This document shows, piece by piece, positions 47,501-56,599 of a stretch of 64,000 nt of DNA. The notes under the pieces were generated by a model that had not been told where the DNA came from, ran no database searches, and worked only from the letters and a program-made list of their open reading frames with translations. The DNA is from Betaproteobacteria bacterium (lineage in GTDB: Bacteria; Pseudomonadota; Gammaproteobacteria; Burkholderiales; Ga0077523): contig JADJPK010000031.1 in assembly GCA_016713305.1 (NCBI GenBank), positions 826,210-890,209 of the forward strand. Reading direction: 5' to 3'. Made by a program: the position numbers and the translations under genes. The stretch's first letter is position 1; every line of letters starts with the position of its first letter.

Positions 47501-47662
47501 CTGTTCGAATTGCGGTCGGCCACCGCGCTGTACCGGCTCGAGCCGGACGCCGCAGCCCGCGAATACCTCGAGCGAGTACTGAGGCCGTTGGCCGGATATA
47601 CGGAAATCTGCCCGGACATGGCGATCGCTGCAGCCGAACTTGCCGGCGAGCACATCGCGTAG
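44522..47662 (+). CDS. Class III nucleotidyl cyclase - AAA ATPase - TPR signalling protein
   Basis: The product is 1,046 residues. The N-terminal cyclase domain has TIAFCDVVDSTALAS (metal Asp25) and ARYMGDGMLLYFGYP (second metal Asp). A purine/transition-state segment reads GITAHLAARVQ, where most active enzymes have Asn in place of this His. A P-loop ATPase follows (VEIRGEAGIGKSRLAEAF, then VMFVEDLHWADPTTLDLL as Walker B), and the C-terminal half is TPR-like helical repeats. Such large proteins act as signal-integrating regulators; the ligand is unknown. The start at 44522 was chosen because the cyclase domain begins soon after it. It is convergent with the SARP cluster. Confidence 0.88.
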   Translation: MNPAPEARAVGASPERRQATIAFCDVVDSTALASRLDPEDLREVLGAFFSTAGAIVARHEGLVARYMGDGMLLYFGYPHASEDAPERAARAALEIVEAVARLEPMPGIGIRVRVGVATGMVVIGDVLGEGAAREQAVSGITAHLAARVQAVAQPGQVLVADSTRLLLGNLFDCQDLGLHPMKGFSEPQRVWHVAAEQHVVSRFKAQRQRHGSAPLVGRDAEAATLQDLWAKAAAGSGQIVEIRGEAGIGKSRLAEAFLQQIENEPQWLLRYSCTPHTANTALFPVISQIEFAAGFTRQDAPVVKLQKLADFLERLPTAVDTAQAVSYLGTLLSIPLEGSAYPVPADTPERRRDKTLEILRNWPLTLSKDRPVVMFVEDLHWADPTTLDLLGQFIAALPGHRVLLIATSRPEFESGWSESPRLTRLPLNRLDRDSRVTIVNHFAADRSMPDEVLAQIVDRSDGVPLFVEEITHAVLEGGALDSAQGRTQVIVPSSLQDLLMARLDRLSGAKEIAQVAAVIGRDFSRDLLAAVVQPGSVEIDDAIARLDDAELVQPISDADGGSYRFRHALIQDAAYGTLLRATRQRLHGRIAEAIEARFPETAESAPELLAHHFTQAADAPHAVPYWRRAGLRAASRAANAEASRHFEAALTQLALLPVTPERLGLELELQVQLGLALSAWRGYAAPGVETAYRRARELCHMMGDVAELFPVIRGLCTFYIVRTDLTAAHELALQCVRLGEETARPDYLVEGYSALGYVLYYFGQLDKAVELLSRSIEIYRNADGEKLVYPSAQDPCIASLCLLSHAQCLQGRLPEARRTADEAIELAQRLNRPFEMAYARGYCAMLENLLGNPLLALNHAQQCLAISQERGFMIWLGVGTIQLCCAMTATGNAQGAVDMLEGTFAAWLAGGAKLSTPFCKAWIARTRLALGHAVEAAAAIDEGLAASAESRERYMDADLLRLKADVALTRGERGAAAEALRESLRIAAEQGTRLFELRSATALYRLEPDAAAREYLERVLRPLAGYTEICPDMAIAAAELAGEHIA

Positions 47663-47780
47663 ATCGAGAATCCCTGACCCGCTGGCGGTGGAACCGCACG
47701 AATCGCCGAGTACTGAAAACGGAACGGCGTCGGACCACGTTCTCCAGTCCATCGGAGGATGCGGCCCGGCGCAGCCTTGA

Positions 47781-48272
47781 TCAAGGCAAACGATAGTCCA
47801 GCCGCTGGTTGCAGTGGAGTTCACCTCCCGTTCCTGCAGGCTTGCACTTCCACGGACCGCTTCCCTGGATGCCTGTGTACTTGCCCGTACCGCCCACGAT
47901 CTCGTTGGTCCCGCTTCCGCCGCCCTCGGGTACGAGCGTGCCGGTGAACTCGGTGAAGATGCGGTCGCCGTCCGCGTCGCTGAACGTACAGAACCCCTTG
48001 TCCTTGCCCCTGCCTTCGATCAGGAAGAACACATCGAAGCAGTTGGCCGGTCCCTGGTGGAGCGGTCCGCTTCCCTTGTCATTGAACGTGACGCCTGACA
48101 CGGTTCCGTGACCCTGTACGTGCTTGTCGGCCACGTTCAGGACGCCACCTGAGAATTTCCATCCCGTGTGATAGGCGATCGTGCCCGAGCGCGGCAGCGT
48201 ATCCGCCGAAGCGCCCGCACATGCCGCTGCCACTGCGAAACCTGCTGTTGCCCTGAACAGAAATGTTTTCAT
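47781..48272 (-). CDS. Secreted beta-rich protein A (Gly-rich C-terminal motif)
   Basis: The product is 163 residues with a clear signal peptide (MKTFLFRATAGFAVAAACAGASA). The mature part has FCTFSDADGDRIFTEFTGTL and the terminal motif GGTGKYTGIQGSGPWKC, which recurs in proteins B and C of this locus. The pattern resembles small secreted lipocalin or allene-oxide-cyclase-like barrels, but the function is unknown. Four cysteines suggest disulfides. GGAGG precedes the start, three bases after the stop of the small protein. It is the last gene of the minus-strand locus. Confidence 0.75.
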   Translation of the reverse strand: MKTFLFRATAGFAVAAACAGASADTLPRSGTIAYHTGWKFSGGVLNVADKHVQGHGTVSGVTFNDKGSGPLHQGPANCFDVFFLIEGRGKDKGFCTFSDADGDRIFTEFTGTLVPEGGGSGTNEIVGGTGKYTGIQGSGPWKCKPAGTGGELHCNQRLDYRLP

Positions 48273-48275
48273 GGC

Positions 48276-48482
48276 TCAACCTCCCTTTCGTGTCGATTCG
48301 TCGGAGTCGTCTGCGCCATCGGGTCCGGATCGCGGTTCTATGGGCGCACGCAACAGTTCGCCCAGTCTCCTCAGACTTCTGAAGCCACGCACGCCGGCGC
48401 GCTCGGCATCCTCGACACTTCCCGTCAAGAATCGGTACCCGTGACGATAGATGCGGACGATGTAGATTCGCGGCAGGCGCAT
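48276..48482 (-). CDS. Small protein A, 68 residues, YIVRIYRH-type
   Basis: The sequence opens MRLPRIYIVRIYRHGYRFLT, followed by GSVEDAERAGVRGFRSLRRLGELL and an acidic disordered tail. The same layout (IYIVRIYRH, GxVE, FRSxxELxxLL) appears in the 73-residue protein at 55681-55902. This makes a likely beta-alpha mini-domain of unknown role, with no signal peptide. A GGGAGA site precedes the ATG at 48482. It lies between a SARP-like regulator and secreted protein A. Confidence 0.65.
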   Translation of the reverse strand: MRLPRIYIVRIYRHGYRFLTGSVEDAERAGVRGFRSLRRLGELLRAPIEPRSGPDGADDSDESTRKGG

Positions 48483-48532
48483 GATTTCCGTCTCCCTTCG
48501 ACGCAAAGCCAGCTTAGGGGGACGGCAGCTAT

Positions 48533-51500
48533 TTATTCGGTACGGATTGCGAGGCCGAGGAGACGAAGGCTCTCGTCCGATGGCGCGACTCCGAGCGTCT
48601 GCGAAAGCGTTCTCTGCAGTCGGCGGTACGCGCTTGCGGCCTCCGCGTGCCGGCAAAGCGCGAGATGGCAGCGCATGAGCCCCTGATGAAAGGATTCCAC
48701 GAGCATGTCGGCATCGAGTCCTCGCTCGTAGAGTGCGGCCGCACCCTCGAAGTCCTGCTCGCGCTCCCGCAGTCCTGCGACGCGTTCAACGACCCGGATG
48801 AACCTCCCGCGAAGGCGCTCGCGCAGGGGAAGCGTCCATGGCTCCCCCTGGTCCCCTGCGAGAAGCGGGCCGCGATAGTGACGCAGGAACAGGCGGGCGG
48901 TCTCATCGGCGCTTCTCTCCGGGCATACCGTGCCTTCCAGGGCCACGGCGTCGATCCAGCAGATCTGCAGATCGACCGAGAGCGTTCCTCCACTCTGGCG
49001 AATCGCATCGGCATTGCCGAGCCAGCGGCGAAGACGGTGCAGTGCCGCCCCCAGCGACTGCCGTGCGGCATCCGCCTCCTCGCCGGGCCACAGGGCGTCC
49101 GCGAGCCGATCCTCCGGGACATCCCGACCGCCGAAGGCAATGACGGCCTTCAACAGCGCCAGGGTCTTGCGGGGCGCCTTGCGGCCGAACTCCACAGGCC
49201 GTCCGTCCACCCACACCTCGAACCTCCCCATGACGTATACCCTGAGTCGCCACGGCCAGGATTCCAGCCAGAGGCGGCCCGGACGAACATCGAACGCGAG
49301 AGCGATCTCGCGCGCGGTGTCTGCTTCGATCCCCCGTTCGAGCGCGACCGGCAGGAGTTCGGAGAGCGCATTCCCGTACCAGCGCAAACGCTCGCGCGCG
49401 CGTGGATCGCTGGCGCGACGCAGTGCCTGCCGCAGATGGCCATCGCGGGATTCCTCTCGTCCACGCCGATGCTCGAGCCACGCTTCGTTCATCTCGATGG
49501 CGCAGAGATAGTGACGTGTGACCGGGCCCGAGACGTGCGCACGCATGCGTACGAGGAATTCCTCTGCAAGCTCGCAGGCGCCCGATCCGACCAGTATGTT
49601 GGAAGTGACCGTTCCCACGAGCATGATGCCGACGTACTGTCCTCCCGACTCGGCGACCGCCCAGCCCCGCCTGGCGAGATCCACCGCTTCCAGGTGCCGC
49701 CCGCGGTCGAATGCCACACAGCTCTTTATGAAAAACCGCGGAGCGAAGCAGGTATCGATGGCCCCGGATGCAGAGTCCATTTTCCGGATCGTCGCTTCGG
49801 CTTCGTCCAGCCTGCCGTCCCGTCTCAGGCAAAGCGCCCGCCAGGTGCTCACGTTCATCTCCAGTTCCGCGAACCCCAGGCCTGCGATCAGGTTCTCCGC
49901 GTCGTCCAGACCTGTAAGCGACTGGTCGTACCGGCCGTGCATGTAGTGCGTATATCCCTCCATCGCCAGGTAATGGCCAGCGTTGATGGCGAGCAATTCG
50001 GGATTGCCGAGCAACGGCCTGGCGATCTGCATGGCGAGGTCCGCTGCCGAAACGTCGAGCGACGTGTTTTCGTAGCCGTGGAGGACGCTGGCCACGGAAA
50101 CTGCCAAATTGGGGTCACGTTCCTTGGGAAGCAAATGGCGCACCCTTTCCAGTGCGCGCGGCAGGGCAGGGTGATCCGGATTGCGGTAGCTGGCCGCCAT
50201 CAGCAATGACGCGTTGACGCGCAGTTCGTCAGCGGGTGCAAGTACGAGACCGGAAGCGTCCAATAGAGCGGCGATCACCTCTATCCATGGGTCCATCGCG
50301 AGGAAATCGCGAAAGATCAGATAGAGCACCTCCAGCACGCCCGCAGCACAAATGATCTGACCCGCCGGGTCGGCCGCATCGCGGAACGCGCGGTAGGCCA
50401 TGTCGAGAAGCTCGCTTGCGGCGCCGCGGTTGGAGAACACCATGGCGCGGCCACGCCAGTAAAGAGGCCACGGCTCCAGAACAGCACCTCGTTCCGATGC
50501 GATATCGGTCCACTCCAGCACGGTGCGCCATCGGCCTTGAGCCAGCAGACCGGGCGCGGCGGTGGCCATCAGACGCACCGCCTGGGGTAGATCTTCCGCG
50601 TCCACCCAGGTGGTGAATGCGTCCTCCATCCGGCCAGCCTCCTCGAATGCGGCCGCCGCATGTCTTGCGATGGCTTGCCGCTCTGCTGGTGTCATGACCG
50701 ACAGGGATCGATGCCGAAGGAAAGCCCGGAAAAGAGCGTGCAGTCTGTAGGTCGGCGTGTCGCTGCTGGTCCGCTCGAGGAACAGGTGCCGGCGATACAG
50801 GCTCTCGAGCACGTTCAGCGCTTCCGAGGTCTCTGCGAGCCGGCTCACGAGCGCAGCCTCCGCGACCGGCAGCAAGGCCGCGACAAGGAGCACGTGCTGG
50901 ACCGTGGCCGGCACCCTTTCGAAGATGACCTGGGAGAAGTAGTCGAACACCGTCTCCATCGCATCGGCACGGACCGCCACGCGGCTCGGAGTAGCGGCGC
51001 GCGCCCTTTCCAGCAGCAGCGAGAACCCGGCGAACCATCCATCGGTCTGCTCGTGGAATCGACGTGCAAGCGCAATGTTCTGCAAGCCCGCGGCCACCGC
51101 GACAGCTTCGCCTTCTTCCGCGGACAGTCTCAGCTCGTTCCAGGACAGGATCGAAAGTCTCGAGTTCAAAATGCACTCCGCGAACGCGGGTGGCGGATCC
51201 GTCCGGCTGATGGCCAGGATGCCCGCGTGTTCGGGCAATTCCTCGACGAATGCGACGAGCGCGGAATGAACCGGAGAATCGGCAGCCAGTTCATGGAGGT
51301 TGTCCAGCACAAGGACGGTCCCGGCTGGCATCCTGAGACAGGCCTCGCGAAAGAATCGGCGTGCGAAACCGCGCAGATCGGGCAGATATTCGGGAGTGAA
51401 CAACGGCAGCGCCCTGCCACGCCGCGGCGTGTTCACCAGGACGAGTTCCCTCAGGAAATAGAAGAACGTCGCCGGATCGGAGTCGGCGGGATCGACTTGG

Positions 51501-51697
51501 TACCAAAGAACACCGGCACGAGCTGCCTCGAGGTAGCTCGACACCAGAGCCGTCTTGCCCGCTCCCGGAGGGCCTGCGATCCAGACCGGCGCAGTTGCCC
51601 GCAGATCGTCCAGCCGCCGGAACAGCCGTTCCCTGACGACCGGAGCGTGCAGGCGCGGCCTTGTGAGCTTCGAGAGCCTTCTCCTGGCAGGCGACAT
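48533..51697 (-). CDS. Giant SARP/MalT-like transcriptional regulator 1 (ATPase + TPR-like + winged helix + BTAD)
   Basis: The product is 1,054 residues in one frame. The N-terminal ATPase has the P-loop GPPGAGKTALVSSYL (42-56) and VLVLDNLHEL as Walker B, followed by MalT-like helical repeats. At about residues 830-920 a winged helix reads LRVYVMGRFEVWVDGRPVEF, then PRKTLALLKAVIAFGG, DRLADALWPGEEADAARQSLGAALHRLRRWLG. The bacterial transcriptional activation domain (BTAD) follows to the C-terminus. Such proteins activate specific operons after sensing a ligand or ATP. It is paralogous to the two upstream regulators. Confidence 0.88.
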   Translation of the reverse strand: MSPARRRLSKLTRPRLHAPVVRERLFRRLDDLRATAPVWIAGPPGAGKTALVSSYLEAARAGVLWYQVDPADSDPATFFYFLRELVLVNTPRRGRALPLFTPEYLPDLRGFARRFFREACLRMPAGTVLVLDNLHELAADSPVHSALVAFVEELPEHAGILAISRTDPPPAFAECILNSRLSILSWNELRLSAEEGEAVAVAAGLQNIALARRFHEQTDGWFAGFSLLLERARAATPSRVAVRADAMETVFDYFSQVIFERVPATVQHVLLVAALLPVAEAALVSRLAETSEALNVLESLYRRHLFLERTSSDTPTYRLHALFRAFLRHRSLSVMTPAERQAIARHAAAAFEEAGRMEDAFTTWVDAEDLPQAVRLMATAAPGLLAQGRWRTVLEWTDIASERGAVLEPWPLYWRGRAMVFSNRGAASELLDMAYRAFRDAADPAGQIICAAGVLEVLYLIFRDFLAMDPWIEVIAALLDASGLVLAPADELRVNASLLMAASYRNPDHPALPRALERVRHLLPKERDPNLAVSVASVLHGYENTSLDVSAADLAMQIARPLLGNPELLAINAGHYLAMEGYTHYMHGRYDQSLTGLDDAENLIAGLGFAELEMNVSTWRALCLRRDGRLDEAEATIRKMDSASGAIDTCFAPRFFIKSCVAFDRGRHLEAVDLARRGWAVAESGGQYVGIMLVGTVTSNILVGSGACELAEEFLVRMRAHVSGPVTRHYLCAIEMNEAWLEHRRGREESRDGHLRQALRRASDPRARERLRWYGNALSELLPVALERGIEADTAREIALAFDVRPGRLWLESWPWRLRVYVMGRFEVWVDGRPVEFGRKAPRKTLALLKAVIAFGGRDVPEDRLADALWPGEEADAARQSLGAALHRLRRWLGNADAIRQSGGTLSVDLQICWIDAVALEGTVCPERSADETARLFLRHYRGPLLAGDQGEPWTLPLRERLRGRFIRVVERVAGLREREQDFEGAAALYERGLDADMLVESFHQGLMRCHLALCRHAEAASAYRRLQRTLSQTLGVAPSDESLRLLGLAIRTE

Positions 51698-51801
51698 CCC
51701 GCATCCGTGCAGTGAAGCCGACTCTCATCCTACCTGCGCGTCACATACCGTTCTCCTACGGATTGGCGGAAACGAAAGATTTGCGTTCCGTCGAGCCACG
51801 A

Positions 51802-52317
51802 TCACTGTTCCATCAGGCCCGACCATTCCTCCAGGAAACCGCCGTCTGCGGTCCCCGTGCCAGTCCAGGTGCCGCCGCCAGCCAATCCGGAGAACGGGCC
51901 GGATCCCGATCCCGGAACGACGAACCATCCCCCGCTGCAATGGGTGACCGGCTTGCCGCCCGCCTCCCCGGCGGGATAGCAGACGCCGTTCCACTCGACC
52001 AGGACACTGCCCCCGGACTTCTCCGTCCTGGAGAACCCGCGTCCTGTCCCGTAGCCGCCTGCCATGTCCCAGTACGCCGTCGCGGTCCTGCTGGAATCGG
52101 CCCAGAGGCCTTTGCCCCGCAATTCGCGATCCACTGCCTTGCTCAGCGAGAAAAAGGTCAGCCGGCCGTTTTTCTCGTCCTTGCCTATCTGCTCGAACTT
52201 CTCCGGTTTGTGCACTGCGGTCACGGTCATGGGAAAGGTCTGTCCCGCCAGGCTCGCGTGCGGGCCGAGCAGAACCGTTGCGGCAATCAGCGGGGAAACC
52301 AGATTCTTGAAGGGCAT
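51802..52317 (-). CDS. Secreted beta-rich protein B
   Basis: The product is 171 residues. The signal peptide is MPFKNLVSPLIAATVLLGPHASLA. The mature part has SVLVEWNGVCYPAG and ends with GSGSGPFSGLAGGGTWTGTG, matching the C-terminal motif of proteins A and C. GGAGAA precedes the start. It lies between regulator 2 and regulator 1. The function is unknown; secretion and shared architecture suggest a common role. Confidence 0.72.
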   Translation of the reverse strand: MPFKNLVSPLIAATVLLGPHASLAGQTFPMTVTAVHKPEKFEQIGKDEKNGRLTFFSLSKAVDRELRGKGLWADSSRTATAYWDMAGGYGTGRGFSRTEKSGGSVLVEWNGVCYPAGEAGGKPVTHCSGGWFVVPGSGSGPFSGLAGGGTWTGTGTADGGFLEEWSGLMEQ

Positions 52318-52407
52318 GTCGTTCTCCTCGACGGGGCATTCGAAAAAGTTGCTCCGACTATGCCGTTTCGACGGATACCGTTTGGATACCGATTGGGGGG
52401 TGCGGCC

Positions 52408-55400
52408 TCAGACCTCTGGAGGCGGGAGCGACCGTGTGATCAGCGATGCCAGGTACAAGCCCTCGCTCTCTGGCGACGGTGTCCGTCCGAACGCACGCGC
52501 GAGCGTTCGCTGCAGCCGCCGGTACACCCTCCCCACTTCCGAGACTTGCCCCTGGAACGACAGGCAGCGCATCAGTCCCTGATGGAACCGTTCCACGAGT
52601 TCGTCGACGGCGATGCCGTGCTCGTACCACTGGCCGGCCTCCTCGTGACGCGATCGGTCCTCCAACATCCTTGCCGTACGTTCGACCAAGCGGACGAAGC
52701 GCTCGCGCAGCGCCTCGCGGTGCTTCAGTACCCACCCGGCATCGGTCTCGTCCGGCAGGAATGCGCCTCGGTACAGGTGTCGGGCACGGGGTGCGACCTC
52801 GAGGCCTTCCTCACTCTCGTGATTGTCCAGGCAGCCGTCGGCCAGCTGCCGGAATTCCCGCACGTCGGTCCACACGATCCCAGGATTCAGCGTGAGTCGT
52901 CCTCCGCTCAGTTCAACGGCGTCCGTGCGACCGAGCAGCGATCTCAGCCGGTGCAGCGCCGCGGCGAACGCCTTGTGCGCAAGATCTGCTTCTTCCTGTG
53001 GCCACAGACAGTCCAGGACAGCCGCTTCGGGAACGCCTTCTTCGCCCAGCGCGATCAGCAGACGCAAGAGTTCCAGGGCCGCCTCGGCGCCTTCCTGCCG
53101 TGACGGGGCACTTCTCCGCCCACCCGCAAGGTGAATCGCCCCAGCGCATGGATCTTGACCGGCCACGGCCAGCATTCCGAACAGCCCGGTCCGGCCTGCC
53201 AGCCGTGGCGGTGGATCAGCCTGACGACATACGTGGTCTCCACGTCTTCCCGTAGCGCGAGATCGGCAAAGCGGACAACCCATGGCTTGACCCAATGCAG
53301 ATAGTCGCCGTGTCCCGTCGACACCGCACACCGCCACATCGCCCGTACCAGAACGATCGATCTGTCGACATTTCCGTCGAGTTCCTCGATGCGCGCTTCC
53401 ACCGCCAGAAGCAAGGGATCGAAACACGTCAGCGCGGTGCCGGCGATCGCACGTCGCTGTTCCTCCAGCACCTCGCGCGCCTCGTTCAACGCGCCGGTCT
53501 CAGCCAGACCATAGACGAACGGAATGCCATAGTGGATGCGATAGGACGGAGCGCTGAGCGTTCTTGCAACGGACATGGCACGTTCGCCGCAACGCCGGGC
53601 TTGCCAGCCATCCTGGCGATACAGCGCGAGCCACGCCGAACAGGCGCTGAGAAGAGCTACCTGCAGCGGTTTTGACGAGTCCACCGATGCTTCGGCACGA
53701 GCTTCCAGCGCGGCCGCAGCCTCGAGCCTTCCCCGCGAGGCTTCCGCGCCGCTGGCGAAGTACGCAGCCAGGAACGCGATCTGCCCGAAACCCTCCGTCG
53801 CCGCAATCGCATCGGCCTTTCCCGCCGAATCGACAGCGTCGGCGTAGCGTCCGCGAGGCGGAGCATGTAGGCCTTCCAGAGGTGCCAATGGGCCCGGCCG
53901 TAGGCTGTCACCTCCGCCTGACCAACGAGGCTGATCGCCCTGCGCTCGAGCGCCGGCGTCAGATCGAACCGCCCCGCAAAGGTTGCGTAGATGGTGAGAT
54001 AGGTGGTCGCGAGCAGCCGCTGGCCGCGTCGAGGCAGCAACTGGCAGCAGCGCCAGCGCCGCCGTCGCAGAGTCCTCGAGCCGGTGGTCAGGCCGGGCGA
54101 AGAGGCGCGCGAGGAGCAGCGAGGCGTGGCACCGCAATATGAGATCGGAGTCGGTGGAGCGGAACCCGCTTTCGAGTATCCGGGCGAGTTCGTCGATCCA
54201 GGGAAGCATGGCCCTGTGATCGGCGGTTTGCGTGGAAGATGATCTCGATCATGGCGCATGCGCAGCGGGCTCCCCACGATGTCGTCCGCGTCCACGAATC
54301 GGCGGTGGGCCGCCGCGATGAGCCCGGGCGCGCGGCGGCATCGTCGATCGCCGCGACGATGCCGTGGGCGTATTGGATCGGGCGAGCCTGTCGGAGATGG
54401 CCCCAGGAGGCGCCCGATCCAAGCGGCGATCTGGTCGTGCCTGCCCTGTCGCAGACACTCGTGCATCACTTCTTCCAGCGCCGGGACCGCGGCCGGCCAC
54501 GCTTTGCCTCGATGAAGAGGTCGATCGCCTGCTCGGCGTGACCGTGGTTCATGCACACGGCCGCCGCGTCCCTTGCCGCATCGCCCGCACCGCTGCGCCG
54601 TCATCGCCGCGTCGCCCTGATGCTGCAGGTAGCCGCGGAACAGGCCGTGGTACTGGAAGTAGCGCTCCGAATCTCCCGTGCAGTGCACGAACAGATGACG
54701 ACGGTACAGCGAGGAGAGGATCTCTCCCGACCGCGCGTTGCCCGTCAGCGCCTCGGCCATGGCCACACTGAACGGCGGCAGCCTGGCCGTGGCGAGCAGG
54801 AAACTGCGCTCTTCTTCGGTCATGTGCTCGAACACCTGGGTCGCCAGGTAGCCGAACACCTCGCCACGGGTGATCGCCGGGTACGAGCCCACGGCCCAGC
54901 CCGGGCGTCCGGCGCTCTCCAGCAGCAGCGTGAGCCCCGCAGCCCAGCCGTCGGCCTGCCGCACGAGTGCGGCGAGCGCCTCGTCCGTGCCCACGAAGCG
55001 CCCGCGCGCGACCTCCCGGGCCTCGTCGACCGTGAGGCGAAGCTCGGCCGGATCGACACGCAGCAGCGTTTCCTCCGCTCGGGCGCGCGAAGGAGGCGCA
55101 GGCGGCTCCTCCCGCGAAACGACGACCACGATCGAACCGCCGCACGCCTCGTAGAGCAGTTCGGCGAAGACCCGCTCCATCACGGCGACGCCGCCGGCGT
55201 CCTGAAAATTGTCGAGGACGAACACGGAGCCTTCCGGCAGTTGCCGGAACATGTCCCGAAAGAACCGGCGTGCGAATCCCGCCACGTCGGACCGGTACTC
55301 GGGTGTCAGATGAGGCAGCGTCCGGACGCGGCGGCGCGAACCGCCGAGCACCGCGTCCCGAAGGTAGTGGAAGAACGTCGCCGGATCCCGGTCGGCCGGA

Positions 55401-55609
55401 TCGGCGCGGTACCAGAGGCCTTCCACCCCGCGGGCATCCAGCCACGAAGCGACGAGCGTCGTCTTGCCGGCGCCCGGCGGACCGGCCACGAAGACGGATC
55501 TCGAATCGGACCGCGCGCAGTCGAGGCGTTCGAACAATCGCAGGCGGCGCACGGGCTGCTTCAGCTTCGGCCGCGCGAGCTTCGCCAGCAGGGGGGAGGA
55601 TCGCACCAT
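52408..55609 (-). pseudogene. Giant SARP/MalT-like regulator 2, frameshifted
   Basis: The span of 3,202 bases fits about 1,065 codons. The first part is clean: AKLARPKLKQPV, the P-loop GPPGAGKTTLVASWLDAR, WYRADPADRDPATFFHYLRD and VFVLDNFQDAGG. From about 54600 the coding frame switches at least six times, with helical-repeat segments such as ALEEVMHECLRQGRHDQIAAWIG and LARILESGFRSTDSD. The winged helix begins KIHALGRFTLRVGGEV in one frame and continues in another as FAAALHRLRSLLG and the BTAD (RFHQGLMRCLSFQGQV). Homology to regulators 1 and 3 continues across each break, so the breaks look like sequencing errors. The start at 55609 matches its paralogues. Confidence 0.8.
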
Positions 55610-55680
55610 GTCTTGCCGTGACGAACGAGTGCCGGCACCGGACGGAAGTCCGGATTATTCCACGCGGATTCACGGCCGAC

Positions 55681-55902
55681 TCAAGAACGCCGGCAACGGA
55701 CTCTGACGCCACCCGGGGAACTCTTGGCGCCCTGGCGAGCAGGGCCCGCCGGACCGGCGACGAGCGCCTGCCAGAGTTCGTCGCGGTCGCGAAACGGGCG
55801 CGGCTTGCCACCCTGAACGAACTCCACCAGCCCGGCCAGCGCGCACTGCCCGCCATCGGCGTCGTGGCGGTAGACGTGGACGATGCAGATGTCGGTGCGC
55901 AT
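55681..55902 (-). CDS. Small protein C, 73 residues, YRH-type
   Basis: The sequence opens MRTDICIVHVYRHDADGG, then LAGLVEFVQGGKPRPFRDRDELWQAL and a Gly/Pro/Arg tail. It aligns by eye with the small protein at 48276-48482 (ICIVHVYRH to IYIVRIYRH; RDRDELWQAL to RSLRRLGELL). It has no signal or membrane segment. It lies between secreted protein C and regulator 2. The function is unknown, but its repeated occurrence in the locus supports a real gene. Confidence 0.6.
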   Translation of the reverse strand: MRTDICIVHVYRHDADGGQCALAGLVEFVQGGKPRPFRDRDELWQALVAGPAGPARQGAKSSPGGVRVRCRRS

Positions 55903-55931
55903 GGCCGGGCCCGTTCCGCGGCGCAGAACGG

Positions 55932-56431
55932 TCAAGGCGTTTCCCACTCCCACTCGATATCGTCCCAGTTCACGACCGGCGAGACAGACACGAAGTTGAA
56001 CTTGCCCTTGCCCTTGATCCCGCTGAAGGGGCCGGAACCGCCGAGCAGGGTGACGACCCCGGACGATCCGTGGTCGTTGCCCTTCCAGTCGCACCGTGCA
56101 TAGAGCTTGTGCCCATCGGAGGTCGTGAAGGTCTTCATGTAGTAGCCGGACGCGGTGCCCGCGTCGCCCACGAACTGGACGATGTAGTGGGCCCCGATCG
56201 AGGAGACGGTCGAGCTTCGCGCCGCCGCCATTGTGGAAGATCAGCCCTTCCTGCTCACCCGACCATGCCGCCTTGTAAGGGTGACCCTCGGGGCCTTGAC
56301 CTCGTGGAACTTCGTATTGTTGAGCACGGCGTGGCCCGAACACGCCCGCTCGCCCGCCAGGGCGTCCGACGCGACCGGCACGATCCCGATGGCGAGCGCG
56401 AGGATCCTGCCAACACTTTCTTGCCGTCCAT
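55932..56431 (-). pseudogene. Secreted beta-rich protein C, frameshifted
   Basis: The ATG at 56431 has AGGAGG six bases upstream. The signal peptide is spread over two frames (MDGKKVLA then RILALAIGIVPVASDALA), and the body over two more: YKAAWSGEQEGLIFHNGGG, then AHYIVQFVGDAGTASGYYMK, RCDWKGNDHGSSGVV and LLGGSGPFSGIKGKGKFNF. The C-terminal Gly motif matches proteins A and B. About three single-base losses occur within 250 bases, consistent with sequencing error. The full product would be about 166 residues. Confidence 0.65.
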
Positions 56432-56599
56432 GTCTGCCTCCTTCCAGATTGAAGTTGCGTCGCCGGCTTCGCGACAGAAGGAAGTTTCCCGCCCCTTCAC
56501 CCACCGATCGCCCACGCATGCGAAGTCCGCACGGAAAAAGCTGGACGCTGCTGCCCGCGGCGGACAAGGTAACCAAGAGGCGCGGCGCGCTGTCCCGGA

